DNA of 64,000 nt from NCBI GenBank assembly GCA_038253125.1, contig JBBSHM010000001.1, positions 1 through 64,000 on the forward strand, written 5' to 3'. The translations under genes and the position numbers were made by a program. Positions 25,384 through 33,926 of the stretch are shown in pieces. A model generated the notes under the pieces. The model was given only the letters and a program-made list of their open reading frames with translations. It searched no databases and was not told the origin of the DNA. Numbering within the stretch: position 1 is the stretch's first letter; each line of letters begins with the position of its first letter. This DNA is from JAUJNH01 sp038253125 (lineage in GTDB: Bacteria > Actinomycetota > Acidimicrobiia > Acidimicrobiales > JAUJNH01).

Positions 25384-26373
25384 ATGGCCGCCTTCGCCGT
25401 AACCGGGTCCACCTCGTCGGTCGGCGCTCCGGTGGTCGCCGGCCTCGGAGGGCGGCAGGCCATCGTCGCCCTCCTGCCGGGCCGCTCCGTCGCTCTGGAC
25501 GGCGTGGGCTGCCTGGTGTCACTGGTCATCGGGTCGGTCGAAAGGCCGGACGGCACGGGAGCGCCGGACCGTCTCGCTGACCTGCGTCGTGCCCTGGCCG
25601 TCGCCGATGCGACAGGGGTGCCCCGGGTTGTGCACCTGTCGAGCGCCGTGGTCTACGGGGCGGCTGCCGGCAACGCCGTGCCCCTGAGCGACGACACCCC
25701 GGTCCGGCCCGACCCTGGGTTTGCCTGGGCCGTCGAGCTGGCCGAGGCCGAGCGGCTGGTGGCCGAGTGGCGCGACGGCGCCCCTGGCCGGGCGGCCGCC
25801 GTCCTCAGGCCGGCCCTGGTGGTCTCGCCGGACGACGACGGCTTCTGGCCGCGCGCCCTGGGCGGTCTGTCCGGGCCCCGGGTGGCAGGTGAGAGGCGGC
25901 CGGTGCAGTTCGTCCACGTCGAGGACCTGGCCCGCGCCGTCATCACCTGTGCCACCGCTTCGTCGCCGGTCGACGGCCCGCTGAACGTGGCGCCGCAAGG
26001 CTGGATCGACGCCGACGATGCGGCGGCGTTCGCCGGGGCCGCCTTCCCGCCGCCGAGGCTGCCGGCCCGCCTGGTCCGCCCCATCCGGCGCCTGCTGTGG
26101 GCCTTTGGGCTTGGGGCCACGCCGCCCGAGGTCGAGGCCTACGCCACCCACCCTTGGGTGGTGGCCGCCGACCGCCTCGGCGACCTCGGCTGGATCCCCA
26201 CCCACAGCAGCGAGGCGGCCGTGGTGGCCATCAGCCCGGGCGCCACGCTCGCCACCCTCTCGCCCCGCCGCCGCCAGGAGATCCTGCTCGCCGCCACGGC
26301 CGCCTCGGCCGGAGGCCTGGTGCTCGGTCTCGCTGGGCTGCTCGTGCACGCCGCCCGGTCCCGTCGGGCCTGA
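25384..26373 (+). CDS. NAD-dependent epimerase/dehydratase-like protein
   Basis: A 329-residue extended SDR-like protein. The N-terminal Rossmann signature is atypical (AFAVTGSTSSVGAPVV, T-G-x-x-x-x-V-G). VVHLSSAVVYG marks the Ser region, but the usual Y-x-x-x-K is not intact: the sequence after the Ser is FAWAVELAEAERLV. The C-terminus carries a hydrophobic stretch (ILLAATAASAGGLVLGLAGLL), so it may be membrane-attached. The lost Tyr/Lys suggests changed or absent catalysis. Confidence 0.65.
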   Translation: MAAFAVTGSTSSVGAPVVAGLGGRQAIVALLPGRSVALDGVGCLVSLVIGSVERPDGTGAPDRLADLRRALAVADATGVPRVVHLSSAVVYGAAAGNAVPLSDDTPVRPDPGFAWAVELAEAERLVAEWRDGAPGRAAAVLRPALVVSPDDDGFWPRALGGLSGPRVAGERRPVQFVHVEDLARAVITCATASSPVDGPLNVAPQGWIDADDAAAFAGAAFPPPRLPARLVRPIRRLLWAFGLGATPPEVEAYATHPWVVAADRLGDLGWIPTHSSEAAVVAISPGATLATLSPRRRQEILLAATAASAGGLVLGLAGLLVHAARSRRA

Positions 26374-26395
26374 GAGCTCCAGCCCGGTCGGGGCC

Positions 26396-27571
26396 TCATT
26401 CCCGTTCAGCCAACGTCACCGGCAGCTCGAGGCGGCGGCCGCCCCTGAGCACCCCCAGGCGCACCGTCTCACCCGGCTGGTGGACGCGCAGGCGCAGGAG
26501 CAGCGCCCCCATGGTCGGAGTGGAGCGGTCGTCGAGCGAGGTGACCACGTCACCCTCCAGCACCCCGCCCGTGGCTGCGGGGCTGGCCGGCCTGACCCGC
26601 TGCACCATCGCGCCGCCGTCCAGGCCCTTGTCGCCACCCTCGACCCCGAGCCACGCATGGGCGACGCGACCGCGGGTCAGCAGCTGGCCGGCCACCTCTC
26701 GGGCCTCCTCGGCCGGTATGGCGTAGCCGAACGGTGCGCTGGCGACCGGGGCGGGCAGCGTGATCCCGACGAGCGCTCCGTCCGGGTCGACCAGTGCTCC
26801 ACCGGCCCCCTCGGCGGGCACGGGTCGGTCGAGCTGGAGGAGGCCCCGCAGCTCGGCGCCCGCGTAGGTCAGGGTGCGGTCGATGCCACTGACGACGCCG
26901 GCCGTGACGGTGGGTCCGGGTTCGGCGCTCGGTGGGCTGCTCACGGCCACGGCGGGATCGCCGGCGTGCAGGCCGACCGCATCGCCCCACGGGGCCGGAA
27001 CCAGGCCGCCGCCGTCAACGGCCAGGACCGCCAGGTCGGTGTCGGGATCGGCACCGACGAGGGTGGCGCGGCGGTTGACACCCTGGACGAGAACCTCCAG
27101 CTGTTCGGCTCCGACGACGAGGCGGGCGGCGGTGAGCACGTGGCCGGCGCGGATGGCCACGGCCGAGCCGCGCCACGGGCGCCCGTCAGCACCCACCCCG
27201 ACCAGGGCCAGCAGTGAGGGCCGCAGCCTTTCGGCGACGTCGGCCACGCCGGTCGGCGCCGCGCTCCGCACCGTCAGCGCCACAGTCGAGGAGGTCGCCG
27301 ATGCCGGCGATGAGGCCGCCACCGACGCGCCGTCGAAAGCTCCGGCCGCAGCCAGCAGGCTCGCCGTGAGCAGGGCCCCGACGGTGCCTGCCAGCACGAC
27401 CGGGATCCACCGCTCCCGTACGCTCCTGCGAGAGGGATCGGGGCGCAAGGCCGAGGGGAGCCCGGCTGAGGCCAGCTCGGACGGGTGGCGCCACAGCCGG
27501 TCGTCGGGATGGGTGGGGCCGCCGATCGGGAGGTCGAGCTCGACGTCGTCGTCGTCGCCGGCCGGGTCCAC
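26396..27571 (-). CDS. HtrA-like S1C pseudo-protease with PDZ domain
   Basis: A 391-residue protein from GTG 27571; the open frame to 27721 runs into the divergent moaE. A cytoplasmic N-terminus and a membrane helix (57-76) precede a trypsin-like domain and a C-terminal PDZ (about 285-385). Compared with HtrA, the catalytic His position in LTAARLVVG is Arg (R150), D179 in TDLAVL is kept, and the catalytic Ser in EGAGGAL is Ala (A256). It therefore cannot be a serine protease. It may act as an envelope scaffold or a chaperone, or regulate the active HtrA. Confidence 0.8.
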   Translation of the reverse strand: MDPAGDDDDVELDLPIGGPTHPDDRLWRHPSELASAGLPSALRPDPSRRSVRERWIPVVLAGTVGALLTASLLAAAGAFDGASVAASSPASATSSTVALTVRSAAPTGVADVAERLRPSLLALVGVGADGRPWRGSAVAIRAGHVLTAARLVVGAEQLEVLVQGVNRRATLVGADPDTDLAVLAVDGGGLVPAPWGDAVGLHAGDPAVAVSSPPSAEPGPTVTAGVVSGIDRTLTYAGAELRGLLQLDRPVPAEGAGGALVDPDGALVGITLPAPVASAPFGYAIPAEEAREVAGQLLTRGRVAHAWLGVEGGDKGLDGGAMVQRVRPASPAATGGVLEGDVVTSLDDRSTPTMGALLLRLRVHQPGETVRLGVLRGGRRLELPVTLAERE

Positions 27572-27603
27572 GAGCGGGAACGCTACCGGCGGCCCCTGCA
27601 GAG

Positions 27604-28140
27604 GTGTCCGCGGGCATGGAGCCTTTCGCACCGGCCAGCCCGTACCATGTGCCCGTGGTGCCGCCCCCGGCCGCCGACTGGCTGGCCCTGTCCAAAGAGC
27701 CGTTGCCGACGGCCGAGGCATCGGCGTGGGCGGTGCTGCCCGGCTGCGGCGGCGTCGTCACCTTCATCGGCACGGTCCGTGACCACGCCGAGGGGCGCAG
27801 CGACGTCACCGGCCTTGAGTACGAGGCCTACGAGGAGCAGGCGGCGTCCTGCCTCACGGCTGTCGCCGCCGAGGTGCGGGAACGCCATCGCGGAGTGGGT
27901 CGTCTGGCCATCCTGCACCGCATCGGCTCTCTCGCCGTCACCGATGCCGCCGTCGTGGTCGTGGCGTCGGCCCCCCATCGAGACGAGGCCTTCGCCGCCG
28001 CCCGCCTGGCCATCGACGCCACCAAGGCCAGTGTGCCGATCTGGAAGCGTGAGCGCTGGGGCGGCGGGGCCGAGGCATGGGGCACGGGCGCCGCCGCCCT
28101 CCGACCGGCGGCCACCGTCCCGGCCGCCTGCGTGCCATGA
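27604..28140 (+). CDS. moaE: Molybdopterin synthase catalytic subunit MoaE
   Basis: A 178-residue MoaE. FIGTVRDHAEGR, GLEYEAYEEQA and the catalytic Lys region VPIWKRERWGGG are intact. With MoaD it adds dithiolene sulfur to cyclic pyranopterin monophosphate. It starts at GTG 27604, with ATG 27616 as an alternative. No other molybdenum cofactor genes are nearby. The C-terminus extends beyond the family norm. Confidence 0.9.
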   Translation: MSAGMEPFAPASPYHVPVVPPPAADWLALSKEPLPTAEASAWAVLPGCGGVVTFIGTVRDHAEGRSDVTGLEYEAYEEQAASCLTAVAAEVRERHRGVGRLAILHRIGSLAVTDAAVVVVASAPHRDEAFAAARLAIDATKASVPIWKRERWGGGAEAWGTGAAALRPAATVPAACVP

Positions 28141-28337
28141 GCGTCCTCGCCTACGTTCTCGGCGCCCTCCTCCTGTCGTTCGTCGTCGTCGCCGTCATCT
28201 GGCTCCGGGAGCAGAAGCCGTCTTCGCTCGAGGACGGCATTGACGAGTTCAACCGCGAGCTCGAAGCGCTGGCGCCGGACTGGCAGCCGCCGGTGCGCAA
28301 GGGCGCCCGTCCGAGGAACGGGGCCCCCCCTGGCTAG
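28137..28337 (+). CDS. Small single-helix membrane protein before mreB
   Basis: A 66-residue protein starting at ATG 28137, overlapping the moaE stop by 4 bases and the mreB start by 8. One membrane helix (VLAYVLGALLLSFVVVAVIW) is followed by a charged cytoplasmic tail (SLEDGIDEFNRELEAL). It is too short for the usual morphogenes, but the tight coupling suggests a link to MreB at the membrane. Function unknown. Confidence 0.6.
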   Translation: MSVLAYVLGALLLSFVVVAVIWLREQKPSSLEDGIDEFNRELEALAPDWQPPVRKGARPRNGAPPG

Positions 28338-29340
28338 GGACCTGGCCATCGACCTCGGCACTGCCAACACCCTGGTCTACGCCAAGGGTTCGGGCATCGT
28401 CCTCAACGAGCCGACGGTGATCGCCCTCAACGAGAAGACCAGGGACGTCCTGGCCATGGGCCACGAGGCGTGGCAGATGATCGGCCGCACACCCGGCTAC
28501 ATCGTGGCCATGCGGCCGCTGCGGGGCGGGGCCATAACCGACTTCGAGATCACCCAGCGCATGATCTCGCTGCTGCTGCGCCGAGCCGGTGTGTCACGCT
28601 TCAACCGGCCCCGGGTGCTCATATGCGTGCCCTCGGCCATCACCGAGGTCGAGCGCCGGGCGGTCATAGAGGCCAGCCGCCGGGCCGGCGCCGCCGACAG
28701 CCAGCTCATCGAGCAGCCCATGGCCGCCGCCATCGGCGCCGGCCTGCCCATCCACGAGCCGCTCGGGAACATGGTGGTCGACATCGGCGGCGGCACCACC
28801 GAGACCGCCGTCATCTCACTCGGCGGCATCGTCCACCTCGAAGCCATCCGGGTGGGCAGCTTCGACGTCGACGCCGCCATACAGACGTACGTGCGCCGCG
28901 AGTACGGGATAGCCATCGGCGAGCGGACGGCCGAGGAGATCAAGGTGGCGATCGGCTCGGCCGCCCCGACCGACGACGAGGTGAAGGCCGAGGTGCGGGG
29001 CCGCGACCTCATGAGCGGCCTGCCGAAGACCGTCATCCTCTCGCCGGAGGAGGTGCGCGACGCCATCGAGGAGCAGGTCGGCGCCATCGTCGCCTCGGTC
29101 CTGCGCTGCCTCGGCCACGCCCCGCCCGAGCTGGCCCAGGACCTGATCACCCAGGGCATCCACCTGGTCGGGGGCGGCGGCATGCTCCGGGGGCTGGACG
29201 TGCGGCTGGCGGCTGAGACAGGCGTGCCCGTCCACCTGGTCGACGCCCCGCTCGAATGCGTCTGCCTGGGCGCCGGCAAGTGCATCGAGGCCTACGAGAC
29301 CCTGAAGGTCATGTTCATGGGGCCGAGCTCGAAGTACTAG
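28330..29340 (+). CDS. mreB: Rod shape-determining actin homolog MreB (CTG start)
   Basis: A 336-residue MreB, which is the normal length. ARDLAIDLGTANTLVY is the phosphate-1 loop, VVDIGGGTTETAVISLGG the phosphate-2 loop, and LVGGGGMLRGLD the adenosine loop. It forms membrane-bound filaments guiding cell-wall synthesis. No ATG, GTG or TTG lies in frame near this N-terminus; family alignment puts the start at CTG 28330, with weak AGGA upstream. mreC and mreD do not follow. Confidence 0.9.
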   Translation: MARDLAIDLGTANTLVYAKGSGIVLNEPTVIALNEKTRDVLAMGHEAWQMIGRTPGYIVAMRPLRGGAITDFEITQRMISLLLRRAGVSRFNRPRVLICVPSAITEVERRAVIEASRRAGAADSQLIEQPMAAAIGAGLPIHEPLGNMVVDIGGGTTETAVISLGGIVHLEAIRVGSFDVDAAIQTYVRREYGIAIGERTAEEIKVAIGSAAPTDDEVKAEVRGRDLMSGLPKTVILSPEEVRDAIEEQVGAIVASVLRCLGHAPPELAQDLITQGIHLVGGGGMLRGLDVRLAAETGVPVHLVDAPLECVCLGAGKCIEAYETLKVMFMGPSSKY

Positions 29341-29352
29341 ACCCCCCGAACA

Positions 29353-29949
29353 TCAGCCCAGGAGGTCCTCGGCGGCCTGGCGGACCTGCCAGTCCCGATC
29401 CTCGAGGGCCCGGTGGAGGGCCTGGTCGACCAGGGTGCCCTCGAAGGGGGCGAGGGCCAGCACGGCCCGGCGCCTCACGGCCGGCTTGTCCAACGTGGCG
29501 GCCAGCACGGCGGCCAGGCCCCGCTCGTCACCGATGGCCCCGAGAGCGGCCACCGCAGCCTCACGCACGAGCGGGTCGGCGTGGCCTCCGGCCGTGCTCA
29601 CCAGCGCCTCGACCGCCTCGGGATCCTCACGCTCGCCCAGGGTCCAGCACGCCGCCTCGGCCACCAGCGGCTCGCCGTCGCCGAGCAGGGCGCCGATCTG
29701 AGAGACCGTGACCGCGGCCGTCGTCGCCGCCAGCTCGACTGCCCGGCGCCGGACCGTGGGCGCCAGGTCGGCCAGCGCCGCCGTCACGGCCGCTCCTGCA
29801 CCCTCGTCATCGATGCGAACGAGGGCGCCGAGCGCTGCAACCCGCACCTCGGGATGGGGAGACCGGGCCAGCGAGCGGGCGGCGCCGGCATCGGAGGTGT
29901 GGCCGGCGAGGGCGGCGGCCCGAAGCGCTTCGATCTCCGAGGCCTCCAC
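29353..29949 (-). CDS. HEAT-repeat protein
   Basis: A roughly 198-residue alpha-helical repeat protein. Repeats of about 31 residues are visible, for example HPEVRVAALGALVRIDD, PTVRRRAVELAATT, DPLVREAAVAALGAIGDE and DWQVRQAAEDLLG. Such scaffolds mediate protein contacts or act as lyases for phycobilins, but nothing here points to a specific partner. The start is uncertain; GTG 29949 is chosen because the longer frame overlaps the divergent sortase. It converges with mreB. Confidence 0.6.
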   Translation of the reverse strand: MEASEIEALRAAALAGHTSDAGAARSLARSPHPEVRVAALGALVRIDDEGAGAAVTAALADLAPTVRRRAVELAATTAAVTVSQIGALLGDGEPLVAEAACWTLGEREDPEAVEALVSTAGGHADPLVREAAVAALGAIGDERGLAAVLAATLDKPAVRRRAVLALAPFEGTLVDQALHRALEDRDWQVRQAAEDLLG

Positions 29950-30019
29950 CTCTCCCGGAGGGTACCGAAGGTGGCTGCCGCGGCGCTTCTTCGGCCCGAC
30001 CCTCTGCCAGGATGGCCCT

Positions 30020-30745
30020 GTGGCCGCCCCCGGCATCCAGGTGCCCCGGAGACCCAGCCGGGGTCGGTTTCGGTGGCTGAGCTGGGTAGCGCTGACGACG
30101 GCCGTGGCCGTGGCCGGGCTGTCCAGCCTCGACGCCGTCGGCCGCCCGGCCGCCCCGCCGATGCTGCGAGCCTCGTTCGTCGGGAGCCGGGCCTCAACCG
30201 AGGTTCGGCTGGCACCGGTGACCACGGCGGTGGCGGCGAGCACGCCGGATCCGATGGGGGCGGACACGGCGGCGCCCCCGACCGCGGCCGCCCCGCGCCC
30301 GGGCCCCGTCGACGTGCCAGCCGACCCCTACGCCGCCGAGAACGTCGTCGAGATCGGCAGCCTCGAGATAGCCAAGCTCGGGGTCCGGCAGCGGCTGATG
30401 CAGGGGGTCACCCTGCGGAACATCGATCTCGGCCCCAGCCAGTGGCCCGGCACCGCCCTGCCAGGTCAGCCCGGGAACATGGTGGTGGCCGGCCACCGCG
30501 TCACCCACTCGCGGCCCTTCCGGAACATCGACCAGCTGGTCCCGGGGGACCAGGTCGTGGTCACCGCCCAGGGAGTGCAGGCCACCTACCGGGTGGCGTC
30601 ATCGTTCGTTGTCACCCCCGACCGGACCGACATAGCCGACCCGACCCCGACGCCGACCCTGACCCTGTTCGCCTGCCACCCACCGGGTTCAGCCCGCCAG
30701 CGCTACGTGGTGAAGGCCGACCTCGTCGCAACCTCGGCCCTCTGA
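30020..30745 (+). CDS. Sortase, class E-like
   Basis: A 241-residue sortase. A membrane anchor (17-37) and a Pro/Ala-rich spacer precede the catalytic domain. The His is H159 in VVAGHRVTHSRPF, the nucleophile is C219 in TLTLFACHPPGS, and the Arg is R226 or R228 in SARQRYVV. TLxxCHP is typical of actinobacterial class E. It would attach surface proteins to the wall; no substrate with a sorting signal was seen in the window. GTG start at 30020. Confidence 0.88.
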   Translation: MAAPGIQVPRRPSRGRFRWLSWVALTTAVAVAGLSSLDAVGRPAAPPMLRASFVGSRASTEVRLAPVTTAVAASTPDPMGADTAAPPTAAAPRPGPVDVPADPYAAENVVEIGSLEIAKLGVRQRLMQGVTLRNIDLGPSQWPGTALPGQPGNMVVAGHRVTHSRPFRNIDQLVPGDQVVVTAQGVQATYRVASSFVVTPDRTDIADPTPTPTLTLFACHPPGSARQRYVVKADLVATSAL

Positions 30746-30762
30746 GCCATCAGCCGCCGCCC

Positions 30763-31830
30763 TCAGCCCGAGTTGATGGCGCTCCGGATGGCAAAGGTCA
30801 GGAAGAGGAAGAAGGCGCCGACGGCGGCGCCGGCGGCGATGCCGAGAACGACGGTGACGACGATCACGCCGAGCATGGCTCGTATCCGGCGCAGGACGCC
30901 GATCCGCTCCCGCAGCTGGCCACGCGGGTACCGGGAGCGAATGGGCCGCCGGCTGCCCTTCGCCGCCGCGGCACGGACTCCACCCAGCAGGTCAAGGGCC
31001 AGGCTCCTCACCGGCTCGGGAGGGCGGGCGGAGGGCTCGTTGTGCTGGTGGAGATCGTCGCCCGTCGGGCCGTAGGCGGCCGGTTCCTCCCAGATCAGAG
31101 CGGTTGAGGTGGCGTCGGCGTCAGGCGCCGTCGGTCCCGCCTGGGCTTCGTCGGCATCCGGAGGTTTCCCGCCGGTCGGCCGCGCCGGTGCGGGCACGGG
31201 CGTGACCGGCGTCGCTGGAGACGTGACCGAAGCCGCGGGGGCCTCGGGTGCCGCGGGCATGGTTGGAGCGGTGGGATTGGCAGGCACAGGGTCGGCAAGG
31301 TCGTCCTGCGCCCTCTCATCGCCGTTCCGGTCATCGGTGGCCGGTGCATCCAGCGCCGCGCTGGACCGGGCCCGGGCGGCCAGCTCGGCCAGGTCGAGGT
31401 TGAACAACGAAACGGCGGCGGGTTGGGCGGGCTCCGCCGCCGTGACCGAGGTCTCGTCCACAGCCGTGCTGGCGCCGGCAGTGGTGCCGGCGACCTGGTC
31501 CCTGCCGCTGTCCACGATCTCGGTCAGGCTCATGGCGACGGTGGGGCTGGGCTCCTCATCCGACGCAGCCGGGCCGTCGTCGCGGGCTTCGGGGGCGCCC
31601 GGGCCGCTGCTCCCGGCGCTGGTCGAAGGGTCCTGCGTGCCAACGCTCGGCCCGTTCGCCGGGTGGCCGACGGTGGCGGCCTGGTCGCCTTCACCGCCTT
31701 CACCGTCTTCACCGCCCCCGGCGCCGCCGCGCAGCCAGGCGGCCACCTCGGCGATCGTCGGCTTGACGCCGGGGGTTGCGGCCAACTCTTGGCCTGACCC
31801 GGGGGGCGCACCGCTCATGAACGTCGGCAA
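30763..31830 (-). CDS. Low-complexity protein with one C-terminal membrane helix
   Basis: I do not recognise this 355-residue protein. Residues 1-290 are rich in Ala, Pro, Thr, Glu and Asp with no obvious fold. A basic segment (RRPIRSRYPRGQLRERIGVLRRI) near 300-323 precedes one membrane helix (MLGVIVVTVVLGIAAGAAVGAFFLFLT). The long disordered tail is thus cytoplasmic, tail-anchored. ATG at 31830 or 31818. Convergent with the sortase. Confidence 0.5.
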   Translation of the reverse strand: MPTFMSGAPPGSGQELAATPGVKPTIAEVAAWLRGGAGGGEDGEGGEGDQAATVGHPANGPSVGTQDPSTSAGSSGPGAPEARDDGPAASDEEPSPTVAMSLTEIVDSGRDQVAGTTAGASTAVDETSVTAAEPAQPAAVSLFNLDLAELAARARSSAALDAPATDDRNGDERAQDDLADPVPANPTAPTMPAAPEAPAASVTSPATPVTPVPAPARPTGGKPPDADEAQAGPTAPDADATSTALIWEEPAAYGPTGDDLHQHNEPSARPPEPVRSLALDLLGGVRAAAAKGSRRPIRSRYPRGQLRERIGVLRRIRAMLGVIVVTVVLGIAAGAAVGAFFLFLTFAIRSAINSG

Positions 31831-31911
31831 TCAGCGCCACCGGCGATTCGGCACAAGGACGGCTGCATGCCAGGCTGTCCGGTGACCAGTACGGCCGCCC
31901 GGTGAAGCTGC

Positions 31912-33873
31912 GTGCCCGCGACGAGGTGGACGGACGAGGTGACCACGGTCGACGACAGCGTACAGCCAGCATCAGCGCCCCTTGCTGATCCCGACCGCTC
32001 CGGCGCGCTCCGCACCGCGGCAGGCTCGGTCGCCTGGACGGCAATCGGGCCGGCGCGGGCACCTGCCGCCCTTCTCCTCCCGGCCACCGACGACCTCCTC
32101 GGCTGGCCGAGCCTGTTCGTGCGGCAGCTGGTGAGCAACGGGCTCCAGGTCGTCGCCTTCTCGCCGCCAGTCGGGATGGCCGACGACGTGGGGGCCGTGG
32201 CCGATGCGGCCTCCGCCGTACTGCTCGCAGCAGGGGTCACCCGCGCCCACGTCGTCGCCGCCTCCCAGGGCGGGATCGTCGCCCAGGTGCTCGCCGTGGC
32301 CCACCCGGACCGGGTGGCGTCACTGACTCTGCTGATGACCCGCCGCTCCACCACAGCCCACCTCGAGGTGCCGCCCGGGCTGCTCCCGCTGCTGGCACCT
32401 GCGAAGGGTTCGGGGACACCGCGGGACCGGGCCACCGAGGTCGCCTCCGCGCTGTCACGAGGCGTGGTGGCCGACCGCTCCGCTCACGATGCCCTCGCCG
32501 CCGCCGCCCAGGCGTCCGGTGCCGATCCCGTCAGCTCGCTGCTCTGCTTCGCGTTGGGCGAGGACGCCACCCTGCCTCCCGCCCCGGAGTCGACACCCGC
32601 CACAGTGGTCCACGGCGACGACGATCCGCTCGTGCCGCTCGAGGCGGGGCGCAGCCTGGCCGCCGCCCTCGGTGCCGAGCTGGTCGTGTTGGCCGCCGGC
32701 CATGACCTGCCCTGGGGCCATGAGGCCGAGGTGGCCCGGCTGGTGGAGGGAGCGGCCGCCCCCACCGTCATCGGTCGGCGGAGGCGTTCCCACCTCCCGG
32801 CGCTCACCTGGCGGGGCCGGCGCCCCGGCAGGCTCGTCACAGCCGGCGCCGTCCTGTTCGTCCTGCTGATGGTGGCGATCATCGCCGGCTCGACCATCGG
32901 CGTCCCGTACTACGCCATCCGGCCGGGCACGGCGCGGCGGACCAACGACCTGGTCGAGGTGCCGAAGGACCGCCGCTTCCCCCCGAAGGGCCAGCTGCTG
33001 TTCGTCACCGTCAGTGTCGGCCGCCTGACGGCGCTGGGATGGCTGATCGCCAGCCGGGACCACGATGTCGATGTGGTTCCTGAGAGCGACATCCTCGGCA
33101 CCACCCCGAAGGGGCAGTACCGCGAACAGGTCACCCAGGAGATGGTCGACGCCAAGCAGGCCGCGGTCGTGGTCGCGCTCAGCCGCCTGTGCGATCCGGT
33201 CTCGGAGACGGGGACCGGGGCCCGGATCGACACCGTCGCCGACGGGTCGCCGGCCGCCATGGCCGGCATCGCCCGAGGTGACACGGTCACCGCGGTCGGT
33301 GGAGCACCGGTGACCACGGCCGACCAGGCGCTCGTCAACCTGCGCCAGAGGCAGCCGGGGGAGAACGTCGAGCTGACCGTGATCGGTCCGCAGACGGGCG
33401 TCGCGCCCCGCGCCACCACCGTCGTCCTGGGTCGCCGCCCGGACGACCCGAGCCGCTCGTTCCTCGGGGTCACCCTGCGCACCCGTCAGCAGGACTTCTC
33501 GCTGCCCTTCGACGTCGCCATCGACAGCGGAAAGGTGGGCGGGCCCTCGGCCGGGCTCGAGTTCGCCCTCTCCATTGTCGACCAGCTGACGGCGGGCGAG
33601 CTGACGGGCGGCGGCAAGGTCGCCGTCACCGGCACCATCGAGCTGGACGGGACGGTCGGTCCCGTCGGCGGGGTACCCCAGAAGGCGGTGACCGTGAGGC
33701 GGGCGGGGGCGAAGCTCTTCCTCGTCCCGAAGGAGCAGGTGGCCGAGGCCCGCAGCAAGGCTGGCAGAGGTGTCGAGGTCGTCGGGGTGGCCACGCTCAA
33801 CGAGGCGATTCAGGCCCTGGCCGCCCACGGGGGGGACATCTCGGGCATCCCGGGCTCCTGCCCCGGTCGCTGA
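31912..33873 (+). CDS. Fusion: alpha/beta-hydrolase, membrane helix, PDZ and Lon (S16) protease
   Basis: A 653-residue fusion. Residues about 30-280 form an alpha/beta-hydrolase with the nucleophile elbow AASQGG (S118), Asp in VHGDDDPLVP and His in AAGHDLPWGH (H264). A membrane helix (307-330) follows. Residues 340-640 match YlbL-type secreted Lon proteases: VPYYAIRPGTA, a PDZ (about 433-500), and the S16 domain with S546 in GGPSAGLEFAL and K591 in GGVPQKAVTV. Stand-alone YlbL proteins lack the hydrolase half. Start GTG 31912; GTG 31939 is possible. The catalytic residues of both halves appear intact. Confidence 0.85.
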   Translation: MPATRWTDEVTTVDDSVQPASAPLADPDRSGALRTAAGSVAWTAIGPARAPAALLLPATDDLLGWPSLFVRQLVSNGLQVVAFSPPVGMADDVGAVADAASAVLLAAGVTRAHVVAASQGGIVAQVLAVAHPDRVASLTLLMTRRSTTAHLEVPPGLLPLLAPAKGSGTPRDRATEVASALSRGVVADRSAHDALAAAAQASGADPVSSLLCFALGEDATLPPAPESTPATVVHGDDDPLVPLEAGRSLAAALGAELVVLAAGHDLPWGHEAEVARLVEGAAAPTVIGRRRRSHLPALTWRGRRPGRLVTAGAVLFVLLMVAIIAGSTIGVPYYAIRPGTARRTNDLVEVPKDRRFPPKGQLLFVTVSVGRLTALGWLIASRDHDVDVVPESDILGTTPKGQYREQVTQEMVDAKQAAVVVALSRLCDPVSETGTGARIDTVADGSPAAMAGIARGDTVTAVGGAPVTTADQALVNLRQRQPGENVELTVIGPQTGVAPRATTVVLGRRPDDPSRSFLGVTLRTRQQDFSLPFDVAIDSGKVGGPSAGLEFALSIVDQLTAGELTGGGKVAVTGTIELDGTVGPVGGVPQKAVTVRRAGAKLFLVPKEQVAEARSKAGRGVEVVGVATLNEAIQALAAHGGDISGIPGSCPGR

Positions 33874-33926
33874 GGCGGCGACCGGTACGTTTTGCGACAA
33901 CCTCACCAACTGACCCCAGAGCGGCC

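Noticed and set aside
29413..31107. 564-codon plus-strand open frame across the HEAT and sortase genes
   Set aside because: Gly/Arg/His-rich shadow translation without domains.
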